Assembly (NCBI RefSeq): GCF_032484785.1
Contig: NZ_JAUETR010000002.1
Location: 434,001-498,000 of the forward strand
Direction: 5' to 3'
Source of the DNA: Bradyrhizobium sp. SZCCHNS1050
GTDB taxonomy: Bacteria; Pseudomonadota; Alphaproteobacteria; Rhizobiales; Xanthobacteraceae
DNA: 64,000 nucleotides
Shown: positions 10,899-19,273 of the stretch, in pieces
How the letters are laid out: every line of letters starts with the position of its first letter
Position numbering within the stretch: the stretch's first letter is position 1
Notes under the pieces: generated by a model
What the model saw: the letters and a program-made list of their open reading frames with translations, nothing else
What the model was told of the DNA's origin: nothing
Databases searched by the model: none
Made by a program: the position numbers and the translations under genes

Positions 10899-11330
10899 AA
10901 CTTCGGTGGCAGCTCACTGTTATCCAAGTTTGAGACTGATCTCGAAGCTCCGAACCAACTCGCGAACATCTTGACGGATGCGCGGCGGCGCTTTTTTGGA
11001 CAAGACGCGTTCGGCCACGACGTGCTCTTCGGTGTCGATGAAGCAGAGTTCTGGACGATGCTAGGCACTTTGACTGCTCGTTGTAGATCTGATCTGGATC
11101 TCGCAATGCGGTTTTTCGAACGCGCCAGTCGCTATGGAGGGCATAGGTTTCCGATACATGCTGCCCGTGTGCGGGCCTGCTTGCATGTGAAGCGTCTGGA
11201 GGAAGCGCGGGCGCACCTGCTTAGGGCCCGGAGCGTGGCAAGCGCGCGATATGGGAGCGCAATCGCTGATCTAGAAGCGTCCCTAGCCAGATTGGAAAAT
11301 CTACCTGGTCTGTCTCGAAGCTCGGCATGA

Positions 11331-11663
11331 TGCATTCCACAGCTGTCGACACCTTCAGGCAAGACAACGTCCAGAGTGACCTCGTTTGCAGGGACGAGTT
11401 CGATGTAGGCAAGGAGGTGTTGTAGATCGTCGTTGGTACCGCTCGACTGTCAAGAAGCGTGGCCTCGATCCCTCTGGGCTTCTTGCCAATCGTCACAGGT
11501 ACTGCGCAGAAGGAGCAGTACGCGCTGATAGCGTCAAACGTGATGTCGTGGCGGAGCGGATTGTTGTTTGCTGCTGTGGGTAGGCCGCACTGGTCGTCTA
11601 CATCTCTGCACAACTGACCATCGCGCCGGATCAGACCGCGCCATTTGGTCGCGATCGATCGAA
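11331..11663. other. Gap after the HNH gene, possible decayed minus-strand gene
   Basis: No intact gene is evident. On the minus strand one frame (from about 11613) reads AISAYCSFCAVPV, reminiscent of the Cys pair of another HNH subfamily. A second frame downstream reads protein-like (LLAYIELVPANEVTLDVVLP), with a stop between the frames. This could be a frameshifted remnant of a second nuclease-like gene, or chance. Confidence 0.25.
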
Positions 11664-13436
11664 CTAAAGCGGCGTGATGTCGACGTGCAGCACCGCGGCG
11701 CGCCCGCCGTCGAGGGCTGCGATGCAGCGTTCGATGGCTTTATCGAGCGCCTCGGGATCGTCGACCCGCTCGCCATGGGCGCCGAATGCGCAGGCGATGT
11801 CGGCGAGACGACGCTGCTCGTCCTGACGGCCGGTGCAGAGCCGGGAAAGAAATGAGTCGGTCTGCTGTGCCGCGCCGTCCGGATAGACGCGCTGAACCGA
11901 AGCCTTCACCGCCTGCCAGCCGTTGTTGTCGAGGATCACGGTCAGGATCGGAAGCTGATATTGCTGCGCTACGGCGTAGACGGAATCCGGCGCGGCGAAA
12001 TGATAGGCGCCGTCGCCGACGATCTGTACCACGCGCGCTGAGGGATTGGCGAGCTTGAGTCCGAGCGCCATGCCGCCGCTGAAGCCGAGGCCGCCGCCCG
12101 CCAGGCCCACATAGGTCATCGGCCTGGTGCGGCGAAGCTGCTGCTGCAGGACCGGCGCGTTGCGGACCGCCTCGTTGACAACGATGTCGTGCTCCGACAG
12201 ATGCGCCTGCAGCCGCGCGAACAAATGGGCCGGGTTGATCGCGCCGATTGAGCCTTTCTGCGCGGCCGCCGACGTATGTCTCGCATGCGCGGCCTTGCGG
12301 GTTGGCTGCCAGCTCGCGATCCGGTCGCGCACCTTCCTCAAATATGTATCGTCGGCACGTGCGACGACGAGCTCCAGGACCTGCCGAAGAATGACGGCCG
12401 AATCGCCCTGAATGCGGAGGTCGGTGGCAAATCCCCACATCGGGATGTCCGCCTTCAGGGCGTCGATGTCGATCTGGATCCAGCGCAGCCGATCGGCCGC
12501 CTTCAGCATCTGCGGAATGAAGGGGACGTCGATGTCGATGAGCAGTCCGAGATCGGCGCCAGCAATAAGCGCGGCAGGATCGGCGCCCGCAAAGCAAGGG
12601 GAGTCCTGGCAGATGTTCATCGTGATGGGATTGAACTCGGCGACCCGGATTCCGCAGACCAGCGCCAGTCGCTCCAGCACAGAAACCGCCTCGGCGCTGC
12701 GTCCGAGATATGCGGTCACCGCGATCGGATTGTCCGCCTTCATCAGCGCGTCCGCGATCGCCTGCGCGCGTTCCGGCTCGATGCCTCCCGCTTTGACGCT
12801 GCCATAGCGCGCGGCCGGGTAGGCCGGCATCGCCTGTTCGTCCCAGGTCTCGGCAAGGGTTTCTCGCGGCAGCATCATGTAGACCGGGCCGGGCGGATCG
12901 CTGTGCATGAACGCGGCAGCGCGGGCCACCGCCTCCTTGACGACGACGCCCGACGGCAGGGTGTATTCCCATTTGACATAGGGCCGCACGATGCTGCCCT
13001 GATCGAAGCTCTCCTGCACGAAGTGGACGTAGGTGTCACGTCCTCCCGGCAGCTCGCCATGCAGCGCGAACGGAGCCCGCCCAGCGAACAGCAGCACCGG
13101 CAGCCGGTAGCGAAAGGCGTTCTGAATGGCCATGCACGCGTTCGCCGTGCCGGCATCGACGTGGACGAACACGGCCTGACCGCGGCCGGTCGCGCTCGCA
13201 TAGCCCATCGCCATGTGCACCGCGACCACCTCGTGGGGGCACAGGATCACCTCGGGGTGCCGTCGACCTTCGCTGTCCCAGCGTGCAAGTTCCTCGATCA
13301 GCGAGACATGATCGGTGCCGAGATTGGCAAAGATGTAGTCGATGCCGCTCTCGACGAGCGCCTCGAGGAAGTAGTGCGCGGTGGTGTGGCGTGTCATGGC
13401 GCGCTGGCGAGGATCAGGCGACGACGGCATTGTCAC
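11664..13436 (-). CDS. Thiamine-pyrophosphate-dependent enzyme (acetolactate synthase / decarboxylase-like)
   Basis: A 590-residue protein of the acetolactate synthase / benzoylformate decarboxylase superfamily. The N-terminal PYR domain has the catalytic Glu in CPHEVVAVHMAMGYA (about residue 69). The C-terminal PP domain has the cofactor motif GDGAYHF, ending about 27 residues later in LDNNGW. Substrate cannot be read from sequence. It is downstream of an aromatic-ring hydroxylase and an aromatic-acid transporter, so it may cleave or decarboxylate a keto-acid intermediate. The GTG start overlaps the hydroxylase stop by 23 nt; ATG at 13430 or 13397 are alternatives, the last removing the overlap. 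Confidence 0.85.
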   Translation of the reverse strand: MTMPSSPDPRQRAMTRHTTAHYFLEALVESGIDYIFANLGTDHVSLIEELARWDSEGRRHPEVILCPHEVVAVHMAMGYASATGRGQAVFVHVDAGTANACMAIQNAFRYRLPVLLFAGRAPFALHGELPGGRDTYVHFVQESFDQGSIVRPYVKWEYTLPSGVVVKEAVARAAAFMHSDPPGPVYMMLPRETLAETWDEQAMPAYPAARYGSVKAGGIEPERAQAIADALMKADNPIAVTAYLGRSAEAVSVLERLALVCGIRVAEFNPITMNICQDSPCFAGADPAALIAGADLGLLIDIDVPFIPQMLKAADRLRWIQIDIDALKADIPMWGFATDLRIQGDSAVILRQVLELVVARADDTYLRKVRDRIASWQPTRKAAHARHTSAAAQKGSIGAINPAHLFARLQAHLSEHDIVVNEAVRNAPVLQQQLRRTRPMTYVGLAGGGLGFSGGMALGLKLANPSARVVQIVGDGAYHFAAPDSVYAVAQQYQLPILTVILDNNGWQAVKASVQRVYPDGAAQQTDSFLSRLCTGRQDEQRRLADIACAFGAHGERVDDPEALDKAIERCIAALDGGRAAVLHVDITPL

Positions 13437-15099
13437 GGCGCACGGCCTCAGCCTGGGTTGTGAGGCCGCGCAGGCGGTCCAACAGGTCGTCGGGCTCCTG
13501 AGGTGCGGCCGCGCCGCGCCAGGCGATGTGCGAATCCGGTCGCACCACGAGCAGGCTGTCAGCGAAGTCGTAGCCGCCCTTGGCCCGGTCGACGTCGACG
13601 AGCGTCAAGGGAACGCCCTGGCGGGCTGCGGCCTCGACCAGCGCCTCGGTATTGATGGTTGGATCGAACCGGACCAGCGTATAGGCCGGGCCGAGCGCGT
13701 CGAGCAGCGAGCGGCCATCGGCGAGCCACACATGCGGGGAGCGTGCGCCCGGCACGGTCGACGCGGTGAAATGGCCCATGCCGTAGGGCGGCGGCGTCTC
13801 GCCATCGTACGAAATGGCCGGTGACCGGTCGTAGTAGTAGCCGAAGTTCAGGCCGGAGCAGCAATATTGCTGCACGTTGAGGTCGTAGGCGGCCTGTCCC
13901 ACCTTGCGGCGCGCCTCATCGCCCACGGGGCCGTCCATTTCGACTTCGGCAGGCACGCTGCGTCGCTGGCTCATCACGGCGAGCGCATGGTTCATCGCGA
14001 AGTGCGACACCTGCTCGGTGATCGGCTGCCGCTCCGCCTCATAGGCGTCCAGCAGGGCAGGGGCAGCCCAGCCGTGCAGCACGCCGGCGAGCATCCAGCA
14101 CAGGTCGACCGCATCGGCGATCCCGGCATTCATGCCGTAGCCCGCATAGGGAATCCACAGATGCGCCGCATCGCCACAGATGAAGGCACGGCGATCGCGA
14201 AAGCGATCCGCCACCAGGCGGCGTCCGATCCAGTCCTCCTTGCTGATGACCTCGTACTCGAAACGGTCGTCGACACCGAGAATGGTGCGCAACGCCCAAT
14301 CGCGATCGACACTGTCGAATTCGACTTCCTCGGCCGCGAGGTGGTTGTGGATCAGCCAGTTGTCGCGGCCGTCGATGGAGACGGTGGTGCCGCAGCGCCG
14401 CGGGTTGAGCGACATCGTCATCCAGGCCGGCTTCTGGGTGATCAGGTCCTTCAGCGCAGGGGCATGGATGTAGGTCGACTGCACCCGCTGCACGACATCG
14501 GTGCCGCTGAGCCGCGCGCCGATCAGCTTGCGCACCGCGGAGCGGCCACCGTCGCAGCCAATCAGATAATCGGCCGAAATGGTGATGTCTCGGCCGGCGT
14601 CGAGATCGCGTGCCCGCGCGATCACGCCGTTTTCATCCTGGTCGAACCGATCGACCTCGACGCGGTTCAGGATCGTGATGCCGCGTTGCGCCTCGGCGCA
14701 AGCGAACAGGATGGGCTCGAGATAGATCTGGTTGATGCGATGGGGCGGCTCGGGCGTCGGCCAATCGGTGTCGGGTCCACCGGTCGCCGTATAGCGGTCC
14801 TTGCGGGACGGAATCGGGATGCGCGTCAGCTCGCGGCCGACGACCGTGGTGCGATAGGCGCAGTCGTTGGGAAAGTCGGCCGGCAGGCCGCCTTCGCGCA
14901 CTTGTTGGACGATGCCAAGGCGGCGGAACACCTCCATCGAGCGCGCGGAGACGTGGTTGCACTTCACGTTGGGCGGCTCTCCGGCGCGCCTGATCTCCGC
15001 GACCACGACGTCGATGCCGCGCGAGGCAAGATCCATGGCGGCGGTCAGTCCGACCGGGCCGGCGCCCACGATGAGCACCTGGGTTTGAATCGTCTTCAT
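13414..15099 (-). CDS. FAD-dependent aromatic monooxygenase (PheA/TfdB family)
   Basis: A 561-residue flavoprotein hydroxylase. The N-terminus has the Rossmann GxGxxG motif (VGAGPVGLTAAMDLASRG), the middle an ID-like region (YLIGCDGGRSAVRKLIG), and the third FAD motif reads FICGDAAHLWIPYAGYGMN. The family hydroxylates phenolic rings using NAD(P)H and O2. The C-terminal extension after about residue 400 is the thioredoxin-like fold usual for phenol and hydroxyphenylpropionate hydroxylases. The ATG at 15099 follows a purine-rich site (agaagagaa) and aligns with the family N-terminus. It lies between the transporter and TPP-enzyme genes, likely in one transcript. The aromatic substrate is unknown. 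Confidence 0.9.
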   Translation of the reverse strand: MKTIQTQVLIVGAGPVGLTAAMDLASRGIDVVVAEIRRAGEPPNVKCNHVSARSMEVFRRLGIVQQVREGGLPADFPNDCAYRTTVVGRELTRIPIPSRKDRYTATGGPDTDWPTPEPPHRINQIYLEPILFACAEAQRGITILNRVEVDRFDQDENGVIARARDLDAGRDITISADYLIGCDGGRSAVRKLIGARLSGTDVVQRVQSTYIHAPALKDLITQKPAWMTMSLNPRRCGTTVSIDGRDNWLIHNHLAAEEVEFDSVDRDWALRTILGVDDRFEYEVISKEDWIGRRLVADRFRDRRAFICGDAAHLWIPYAGYGMNAGIADAVDLCWMLAGVLHGWAAPALLDAYEAERQPITEQVSHFAMNHALAVMSQRRSVPAEVEMDGPVGDEARRKVGQAAYDLNVQQYCCSGLNFGYYYDRSPAISYDGETPPPYGMGHFTASTVPGARSPHVWLADGRSLLDALGPAYTLVRFDPTINTEALVEAAARQGVPLTLVDVDRAKGGYDFADSLLVVRPDSHIAWRGAAAPQEPDDLLDRLRGLTTQAEAVRRDNAVVA

Positions 15100-15122
15100 G
15101 TCAGTTCTCTTCTGCTTTGAAC

Positions 15123-16496
15123 CTAGGCACGCTCGGCTGTCGAAAGCGCATCCCGCTGTGTGTCGTCGGCGGTCGGAAGACTGCCGCGCATGCCGAGGAC
15201 GGCAAGGCCCAGGATCACCAGTGCCGAGAACAGTTGCGGCACCGCGCTGGCCTGAAACAGCGAGGACACGTCCCATTTCGCTGCGAGCATCAACCCGCCG
15301 ATCGTGACGCCGAGGATCGAGCCGAAGCGGCCGATGCCCAGTGCCCAGCCGATGCCGGTGCCGCGGATGTAGGTCGGATAGATGCGCGCCGCGTAGGCGT
15401 TGCAGCCGATCTGTCCGCCGATCACCGCGACGCCGGCAATGAAGACGGCCGGCACGAGAATCGGCAACGAGGCTCCCGCGATACCGATGGTGATGATCGA
15501 GAGGAAGCCGGCAACGTAGGTCGCGAACAGGACGCGATCGAAGCCGAACTTTTCGATCAGCAGGCCGAGCCCGACGGTGCCAAGCATGCCGCCGAGCTGG
15601 AAGGCGATGCCGACGGCGATCGCCGCCTGGACGTCAAGCCCGACACCATGTGTGAGCGTCGGCAGCCAGCTGTTGAGGAAATAGATGTCCATCATGTTCA
15701 TGAAGAACATCACCCACAGCAGCAGGGTCGGGAGCAGGCGCCGCTTGGTGAACAACTGCGGCAGCAGGAAGCCCTTGCCGCTCTCCTCGATGATCGTAAA
15801 GCGCGCGTCGGCGGGGAGGCGGTCCGACGGATCGATCCGGCTCAGCAGCGCGCGCACGCGATCATTCTTGTTGTCGTCGAGAGCCAGCAGCGAGAGCGAT
15901 TCCGGCAGCCAGATAATGAGGACCGGACAGAGGATGAGCGGCAGAATGCCGCCGATGAGAAAGATGATCTGCCAGCCATAGGCGGTGATGAGCTTCGCCG
16001 CGACCGCTCCGCCGATCGCCGATCCGAGCGACACCGTCATGAACATCAGCATGATCAACAGGGTCCTGCGACGCTGCGGCGAATATTCGCCGGTCAGCGC
16101 GATCGTGTTGGGCAGGACGCCGCCGAGCCCGAGGCCGGTGAGGAACCGAATGATGACGAGGTCGGATACGCTGGTGGCCTGGGTGGTCGCCAGCGATCCC
16201 AGCGCGAACACGAGAACCCCGGCGACGACGAGCCATTTGCGCCCGAGATAGTCGGCCAGCGCGCCGAACACCAGCGAGCCGATCATCACGCCGAACAGGG
16301 ACGCACCGAACACGGGCCCCAACGCGCCCGGCGCCAGATGCAGATCCTTGCTGAGGGCAGGGGCGACGAAGCCGAGCGCCTGGGCATCGAAGCCGTCGAG
16401 CCCGACGACCAGCGCGCACAGGCAGATCACCCTGATCTGGAAGCCCGACAGCGGCCGATCGTCGACGTAGCGCGTGAGATTGATCGCTTGCGTCAA
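15123..16496 (-). CDS. MFS transporter, aromatic acid:H+ symporter (AAHS) type
   Basis: A 12-helix major facilitator of 457-458 residues. The first helix carries LDGFDAQALGFVAPAL, characteristic of AAHS permeases such as PcaK and BenK. The MFS loop motif is GALADYLGRKW, with RFLTGLGLGGVLPN after it. It probably imports the aromatic compound handled by the two enzymes downstream. The start is the TTG at 16496: it has a strong site (ggggaggga) 5 nt upstream and matches the family start, whereas extending to the ATG at 16610 adds a tail that runs into the intergenic regulatory region. Confidence 0.9.
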   Translation of the reverse strand: MTQAINLTRYVDDRPLSGFQIRVICLCALVVGLDGFDAQALGFVAPALSKDLHLAPGALGPVFGASLFGVMIGSLVFGALADYLGRKWLVVAGVLVFALGSLATTQATSVSDLVIIRFLTGLGLGGVLPNTIALTGEYSPQRRRTLLIMLMFMTVSLGSAIGGAVAAKLITAYGWQIIFLIGGILPLILCPVLIIWLPESLSLLALDDNKNDRVRALLSRIDPSDRLPADARFTIIEESGKGFLLPQLFTKRRLLPTLLLWVMFFMNMMDIYFLNSWLPTLTHGVGLDVQAAIAVGIAFQLGGMLGTVGLGLLIEKFGFDRVLFATYVAGFLSIITIGIAGASLPILVPAVFIAGVAVIGGQIGCNAYAARIYPTYIRGTGIGWALGIGRFGSILGVTIGGLMLAAKWDVSSLFQASAVPQLFSALVILGLAVLGMRGSLPTADDTQRDALSTAERA

Positions 16497-16555
16497 ATGT
16501 CCCTCCCCATGTGCTTGTTGTTGCCTGGCGCGCTTCGCAGCAGCCGCCGGCTGTT

Positions 16556-16570
16556 TGCAAATATGTTGCA
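16556..16570. promoter_or_regulatory. Putative LysR operator in the divergent promoter
   Basis: A perfect inverted repeat TGCAA-N5-TTGCA lies between the divergently transcribed MFS gene and LysR gene. LysR-type regulators usually bind interrupted dyads of about this size in such intervals. The site is the only clear dyad in the gap. Spacing is slightly longer than the T-N11-A consensus. Confidence 0.45.
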
Positions 16571-16625
16571 TGATCAAACTCTTTCGATTAGCCACAAAAT
16601 TCTCATTCATTCATGAGGAAAGCTA

Positions 16626-17528
16626 ATGCCCCCGACCTTGCGGCAATTGGAGGCCCTGGTCCTGGTGTATCGGCTCGGCAGCATCACCAGGGCCGCCGCC
16701 GAGCTGCGCGTCACGCAGTCGGCGATCAGCCTGCTGATCCGGCAGATCGAGGAGAACTTTCAGCTCAAGCTGTTCGATCGCACGACGCGGGCGCTGCACC
16801 CGACGGCGGCCTGCCGTGAGGCGATCACCGCCGCGGAACGCATCCTGGCGGGGACGCAGGGGCTGTCGCAGCGGATGCGCGACCTTGCCGAGATCAAGGC
16901 CGGCCGAATTTCCATCGCGGTCTCAGCGGGCGTCGCGTCGGCGCTGCTTCCACGCGTGTTTGCGACGTTTCGATCGCGCCATCCCGAGGTGAGGATCGAT
17001 CTGCGTGATGTCGCGCCTGACGAGCTGCTCGCGATCGTGATGGCCGGGCATGCGGAGTTCGGCCTCGGCAGCGTCGAGGACGACGGCGTGCCGGAGGTCC
17101 GGATTGACACCCTGATGCAAAGTCCGCTCTCGGCCATCGGCATCAAGGACGGCCGGTTCGAGAAGCACCGCCGTCTGACATGGGACGGCATCATGAGCTC
17201 CGATCTGATCACGATGCGTCACGGCACGCGCATCCGCCGTCAGATCGACGAAGCGCTGGCGCAGACGGGGCGGGCGCTGAAGCCGGCGTGGGAGGTGTCG
17301 CTGATCACGACCGCGCTGGCGCTCACGGCGGAGGGCGCCGGCATCAGCATCCTGCCCGCGCACATGCTGCCGAAGGCACAATTTCCGACGCTTGCCGCGA
17401 TCCCGCTGTCGCAGCCGACGATCCATCGGCATGTCTCGCTGCTGAGCCGCGCCGACTTTGGATTGTCGCCGGCCGCGCAGCGCTTCGTCGAGATCGCAAA
17501 GGCCGTGCTGTCGCGGAAGGGCGGCTGA
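16626..17528 (+). CDS. LysR-family transcriptional regulator
   Basis: A 300-residue LysR protein. Residues 1-60 form the winged helix-turn-helix (LRQLEALVLVYRLGSITRAAAELRVTQSAISLLIRQIE, shown here only as the region), followed by a periplasmic-binding-protein-like effector domain from about residue 90. The ribosome site aggaaag precedes the ATG. It is divergent from the AAHS transporter, monooxygenase and TPP enzyme, and most probably regulates them in response to an aromatic effector. Confidence 0.93.
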   Translation: MPPTLRQLEALVLVYRLGSITRAAAELRVTQSAISLLIRQIEENFQLKLFDRTTRALHPTAACREAITAAERILAGTQGLSQRMRDLAEIKAGRISIAVSAGVASALLPRVFATFRSRHPEVRIDLRDVAPDELLAIVMAGHAEFGLGSVEDDGVPEVRIDTLMQSPLSAIGIKDGRFEKHRRLTWDGIMSSDLITMRHGTRIRRQIDEALAQTGRALKPAWEVSLITTALALTAEGAGISILPAHMLPKAQFPTLAAIPLSQPTIHRHVSLLSRADFGLSPAAQRFVEIAKAVLSRKGG

Positions 17529-17551
17529 TCACGGCTTCGGAGACGGGGACG

Positions 17552-18370
17552 CTACTTCTCCAGTCGCTTCGCCTCGTTCCACAATTCGTCCATCTCGTCG
17601 AGCGACGCTTGTTCGAGTGTACGGCCCTTGGCCGTCAGCGCCTGTTCGATGTGCGCGAAACGGCGCTCGAACTTGGCGTTGGTGCCCCGCAATGCGGTCT
17701 CCGGATCCACCTCGGCATGGCGGGCAAGATTGACCAGCGCGAACAGGAGGTCGCCGGTCTCCTCGGTCAGCTCGGTCGCATCCTTGTTGTCGAGCGCGGC
17801 CTCGATCTCGTCGGCTTCCTCGCGGATCTTCTGCAACACCGCGCGCGGATCGTTCCAGTCGAAGCCGACGGTCGCGGCCTTGCGCTGCAGCTCCATCGCG
17901 CGGACCAGGGCAGGCTGTCCGGCCTTGACGCCCGACAGCAGCGAGGACTTGCCCGTCTGCGCCTCGGGCGGCCGCCGCGCGGCGCGCTCGGCCTTCTCCT
18001 CGGCCTTGATGCGGTCCCATGTGCCTTTGGTCGGCTGGGTGACGTTGCCGTCCTTGTCCGGGAACACATGCGGATGGCGGCGGATCATCTTCGTCGTGAT
18101 GCTCTCGACGACGTCGCCGAATGCAAATGCGCCTTGTTCTTCGGCGATGCGGGCGTGATAGACCACCTGCAGCAGGAGATCGCCGAGCTCCTCGCGCAGA
18201 TCGTCGAGATCGTCGCGCGTAATCGCGTCGGCCACCTCATAGGCTTCCTCGATGGTGTAGGGCGCGATGGTCCGGAACGTCTGCTCGATATCCCACGGGC
18301 AGCCGGTGACCGGCGTGCGCAGCGCCGCCATGATCTCGATCAGGCGTGAGATGTCGCGGGAGGGGATCAT
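17552..18370 (-). CDS. mazG: Nucleoside triphosphate pyrophosphohydrolase MazG
   Basis: A 272-residue all-helical NTP pyrophosphatase with two MazG repeats. The first contains [20 protein letters not shown] and [15 protein letters not shown], whose acidic residues bind Mg; the second has [11 protein letters not shown] and [16 protein letters not shown]. It hydrolyses non-canonical or excess NTPs to NMP and PPi. It converges with the LysR gene and is divergent from queC. Confidence 0.95.
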   Translation of the reverse strand: MIPSRDISRLIEIMAALRTPVTGCPWDIEQTFRTIAPYTIEEAYEVADAITRDDLDDLREELGDLLLQVVYHARIAEEQGAFAFGDVVESITTKMIRRHPHVFPDKDGNVTQPTKGTWDRIKAEEKAERAARRPPEAQTGKSSLLSGVKAGQPALVRAMELQRKAATVGFDWNDPRAVLQKIREEADEIEAALDNKDATELTEETGDLLFALVNLARHAEVDPETALRGTNAKFERRFAHIEQALTAKGRTLEQASLDEMDELWNEAKRLEK

Positions 18371-18504
18371 GGGCAGGTCCTGACAGCATCGTTCGATCGT
18401 GTCCTGTATGCCCCAAGCCGCGCGCGGCTCCCAGCAAAAAGGTCGATTACGCGGGATCGCTCCGCGGGTTGGCCCGACCCGTCGATGATGCTAAGCGGGG
18501 GGCC

Positions 18505-19221
18505 ATGAGTGAGCAGGACACGACAGCCCTGGTGCTGTTCTCGGGCGGGCAGGATTCCACGACGTGCCTGGCCTGGGCGCTCGACCGCTTCGCGCGCGTC
18601 GAGACGATCGGATTCGCCTACGGCCAGCGCCATGCGATCGAGCTCGCCTGCCGCGACCGGCTGGTCGAGGGCATCGCGCGCCTGCGTCCCGACTGGGCGG
18701 CCAAGCTCGGTGACAGCCACACGCTGGACATTCCAACGCTGGCTGCGATCTCCGAGACGGCGCTGACGCGCGACGTCGCGATCGAGATGGGCGCTGACGG
18801 CCTGCCCAACACCTTCGTGCCGGGCCGCAATCTGGTGTTCCTGACCTTTGCGGCGGCGCTCGCCTATCGCCGCGGCATCCGCCACATCGTCGGCGGCATG
18901 TGCGAGACGGACTATTCGGGCTATCCTGACTGCCGCGACGAAACCATCAAGGCGCTGCAGAGCGCGCTGAGCCTGGGCATGGCGCGCGCGTTCGAGCTGC
19001 ACACGCCGCTGATGTGGCTGTCGAAGGCCGCGACCTGGCAGTTGGCGCATGATCTCGGCGGCACCGGGCTCGTGGACCTGATCCGCGACCGGTCGCACAC
19101 CTGTTATCTCGGCGAGCGCGGCGCACGGCACGATTGGGGGCATGGCTGCGGACAGTGTCCCGCCTGCGAGCTGCGCGCCAAAGGATGGCGCGAATACATC
19201 GCGGCGGGCGGGCCATCCTGA
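18505..19221 (+). CDS. queC: 7-cyano-7-deazaguanine synthase QueC
   Basis: A 238-residue member of the adenine-nucleotide alpha-hydrolase family. The PP-loop SGGQDS lies at residues 13-18, and the C-terminal zinc-binding cysteines are in [13 protein letters not shown] with an upstream Cys in SHTCYLGER. QueC converts 7-carboxy-7-deazaguanine to preQ0 for queuosine in tRNA. The ATG follows a G-rich ribosome site (gcgggggg). No other queuosine genes are visible in the window. Confidence 0.96.
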   Translation: MSEQDTTALVLFSGGQDSTTCLAWALDRFARVETIGFAYGQRHAIELACRDRLVEGIARLRPDWAAKLGDSHTLDIPTLAAISETALTRDVAIEMGADGLPNTFVPGRNLVFLTFAAALAYRRGIRHIVGGMCETDYSGYPDCRDETIKALQSALSLGMARAFELHTPLMWLSKAATWQLAHDLGGTGLVDLIRDRSHTCYLGERGARHDWGHGCGQCPACELRAKGWREYIAAGGPS

Positions 19222-19228
19222 ATCGGAA

Positions 19229-19248
19229 GCGGGGCCTTCGGGCCCCGC
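19229..19248 (+). terminator. GC hairpin with TTCG tetraloop after queC
   Basis: Perfect 8-bp GC arms (19229-19236 and 19241-19248) enclose TTCG, 7 nt after queC and in the convergent gap with the minus-strand gene ending at 19274. No T-tract is present. It probably protects or terminates both convergent transcripts. Confidence 0.6.
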
Positions 19249-19273
19249 GGAGAGTTGCGCGACAGGCGAGCGC

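Larger units (their letters stand above)
9649..10916 (+). mobile_element. IS3-family insertion sequence (IS407-group-like), complete
   Basis: The element is 1268 bp. The ends form imperfect inverted repeats of about 41 bp, beginning TGACCTGCC on the left and TGAGCTGCC when the right end is reverse-complemented, and sharing tttagagtcc at their inner edge. A 4-bp target duplication CTGT flanks it (9645-9648 and 10917-10920). It encodes overlapping orfA and orfB in the -1 relation typical of IS3. A 4-bp duplication fits the IS407 group; the group assignment is inferred. Confidence 0.93.
8268..11330 (+). pseudogene. HNH endonuclease with helical-repeat C-terminus, split by an IS3-family insertion
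   Basis: The left part runs 8268-9648 and the right part 10921-11330. Joining them at the target site restores one open frame of about 596 residues with no other lesion. The N-terminus is an HNH module: a Cys pair (RCEYGACG), GELCHI, SENNLMLLC and RKHHHLID, giving the His-Asn-His pattern. The rest is alpha-helical and TPR-like, with no recognised catalytic motif. The start is set at MASREKIRQSV because HNH proteins of this type commonly begin so; ATG 8253 is an alternative. Base composition is lower in GC than the flanks, suggesting acquisition. As it stands the left half would end with three residues encoded by the IS, keeping the HNH module. HNH plus a sensor-like helical domain is an architecture seen in phage-defence effectors, but that role is inference. 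Confidence 0.72.

Noticed and set aside
8268..11330. HNH-SAVED (CBASS Cap5-type) effector
   Set aside because: The N-terminal HNH module is similar in style, but the rest reads as TPR-like helices, and no cyclase or other CBASS gene is adjacent.
15117..16616. Plus-strand open frame opposite the MFS gene
   Set aside because: Charged, motif-free shadow; the minus strand encodes a clear 12-helix transporter.
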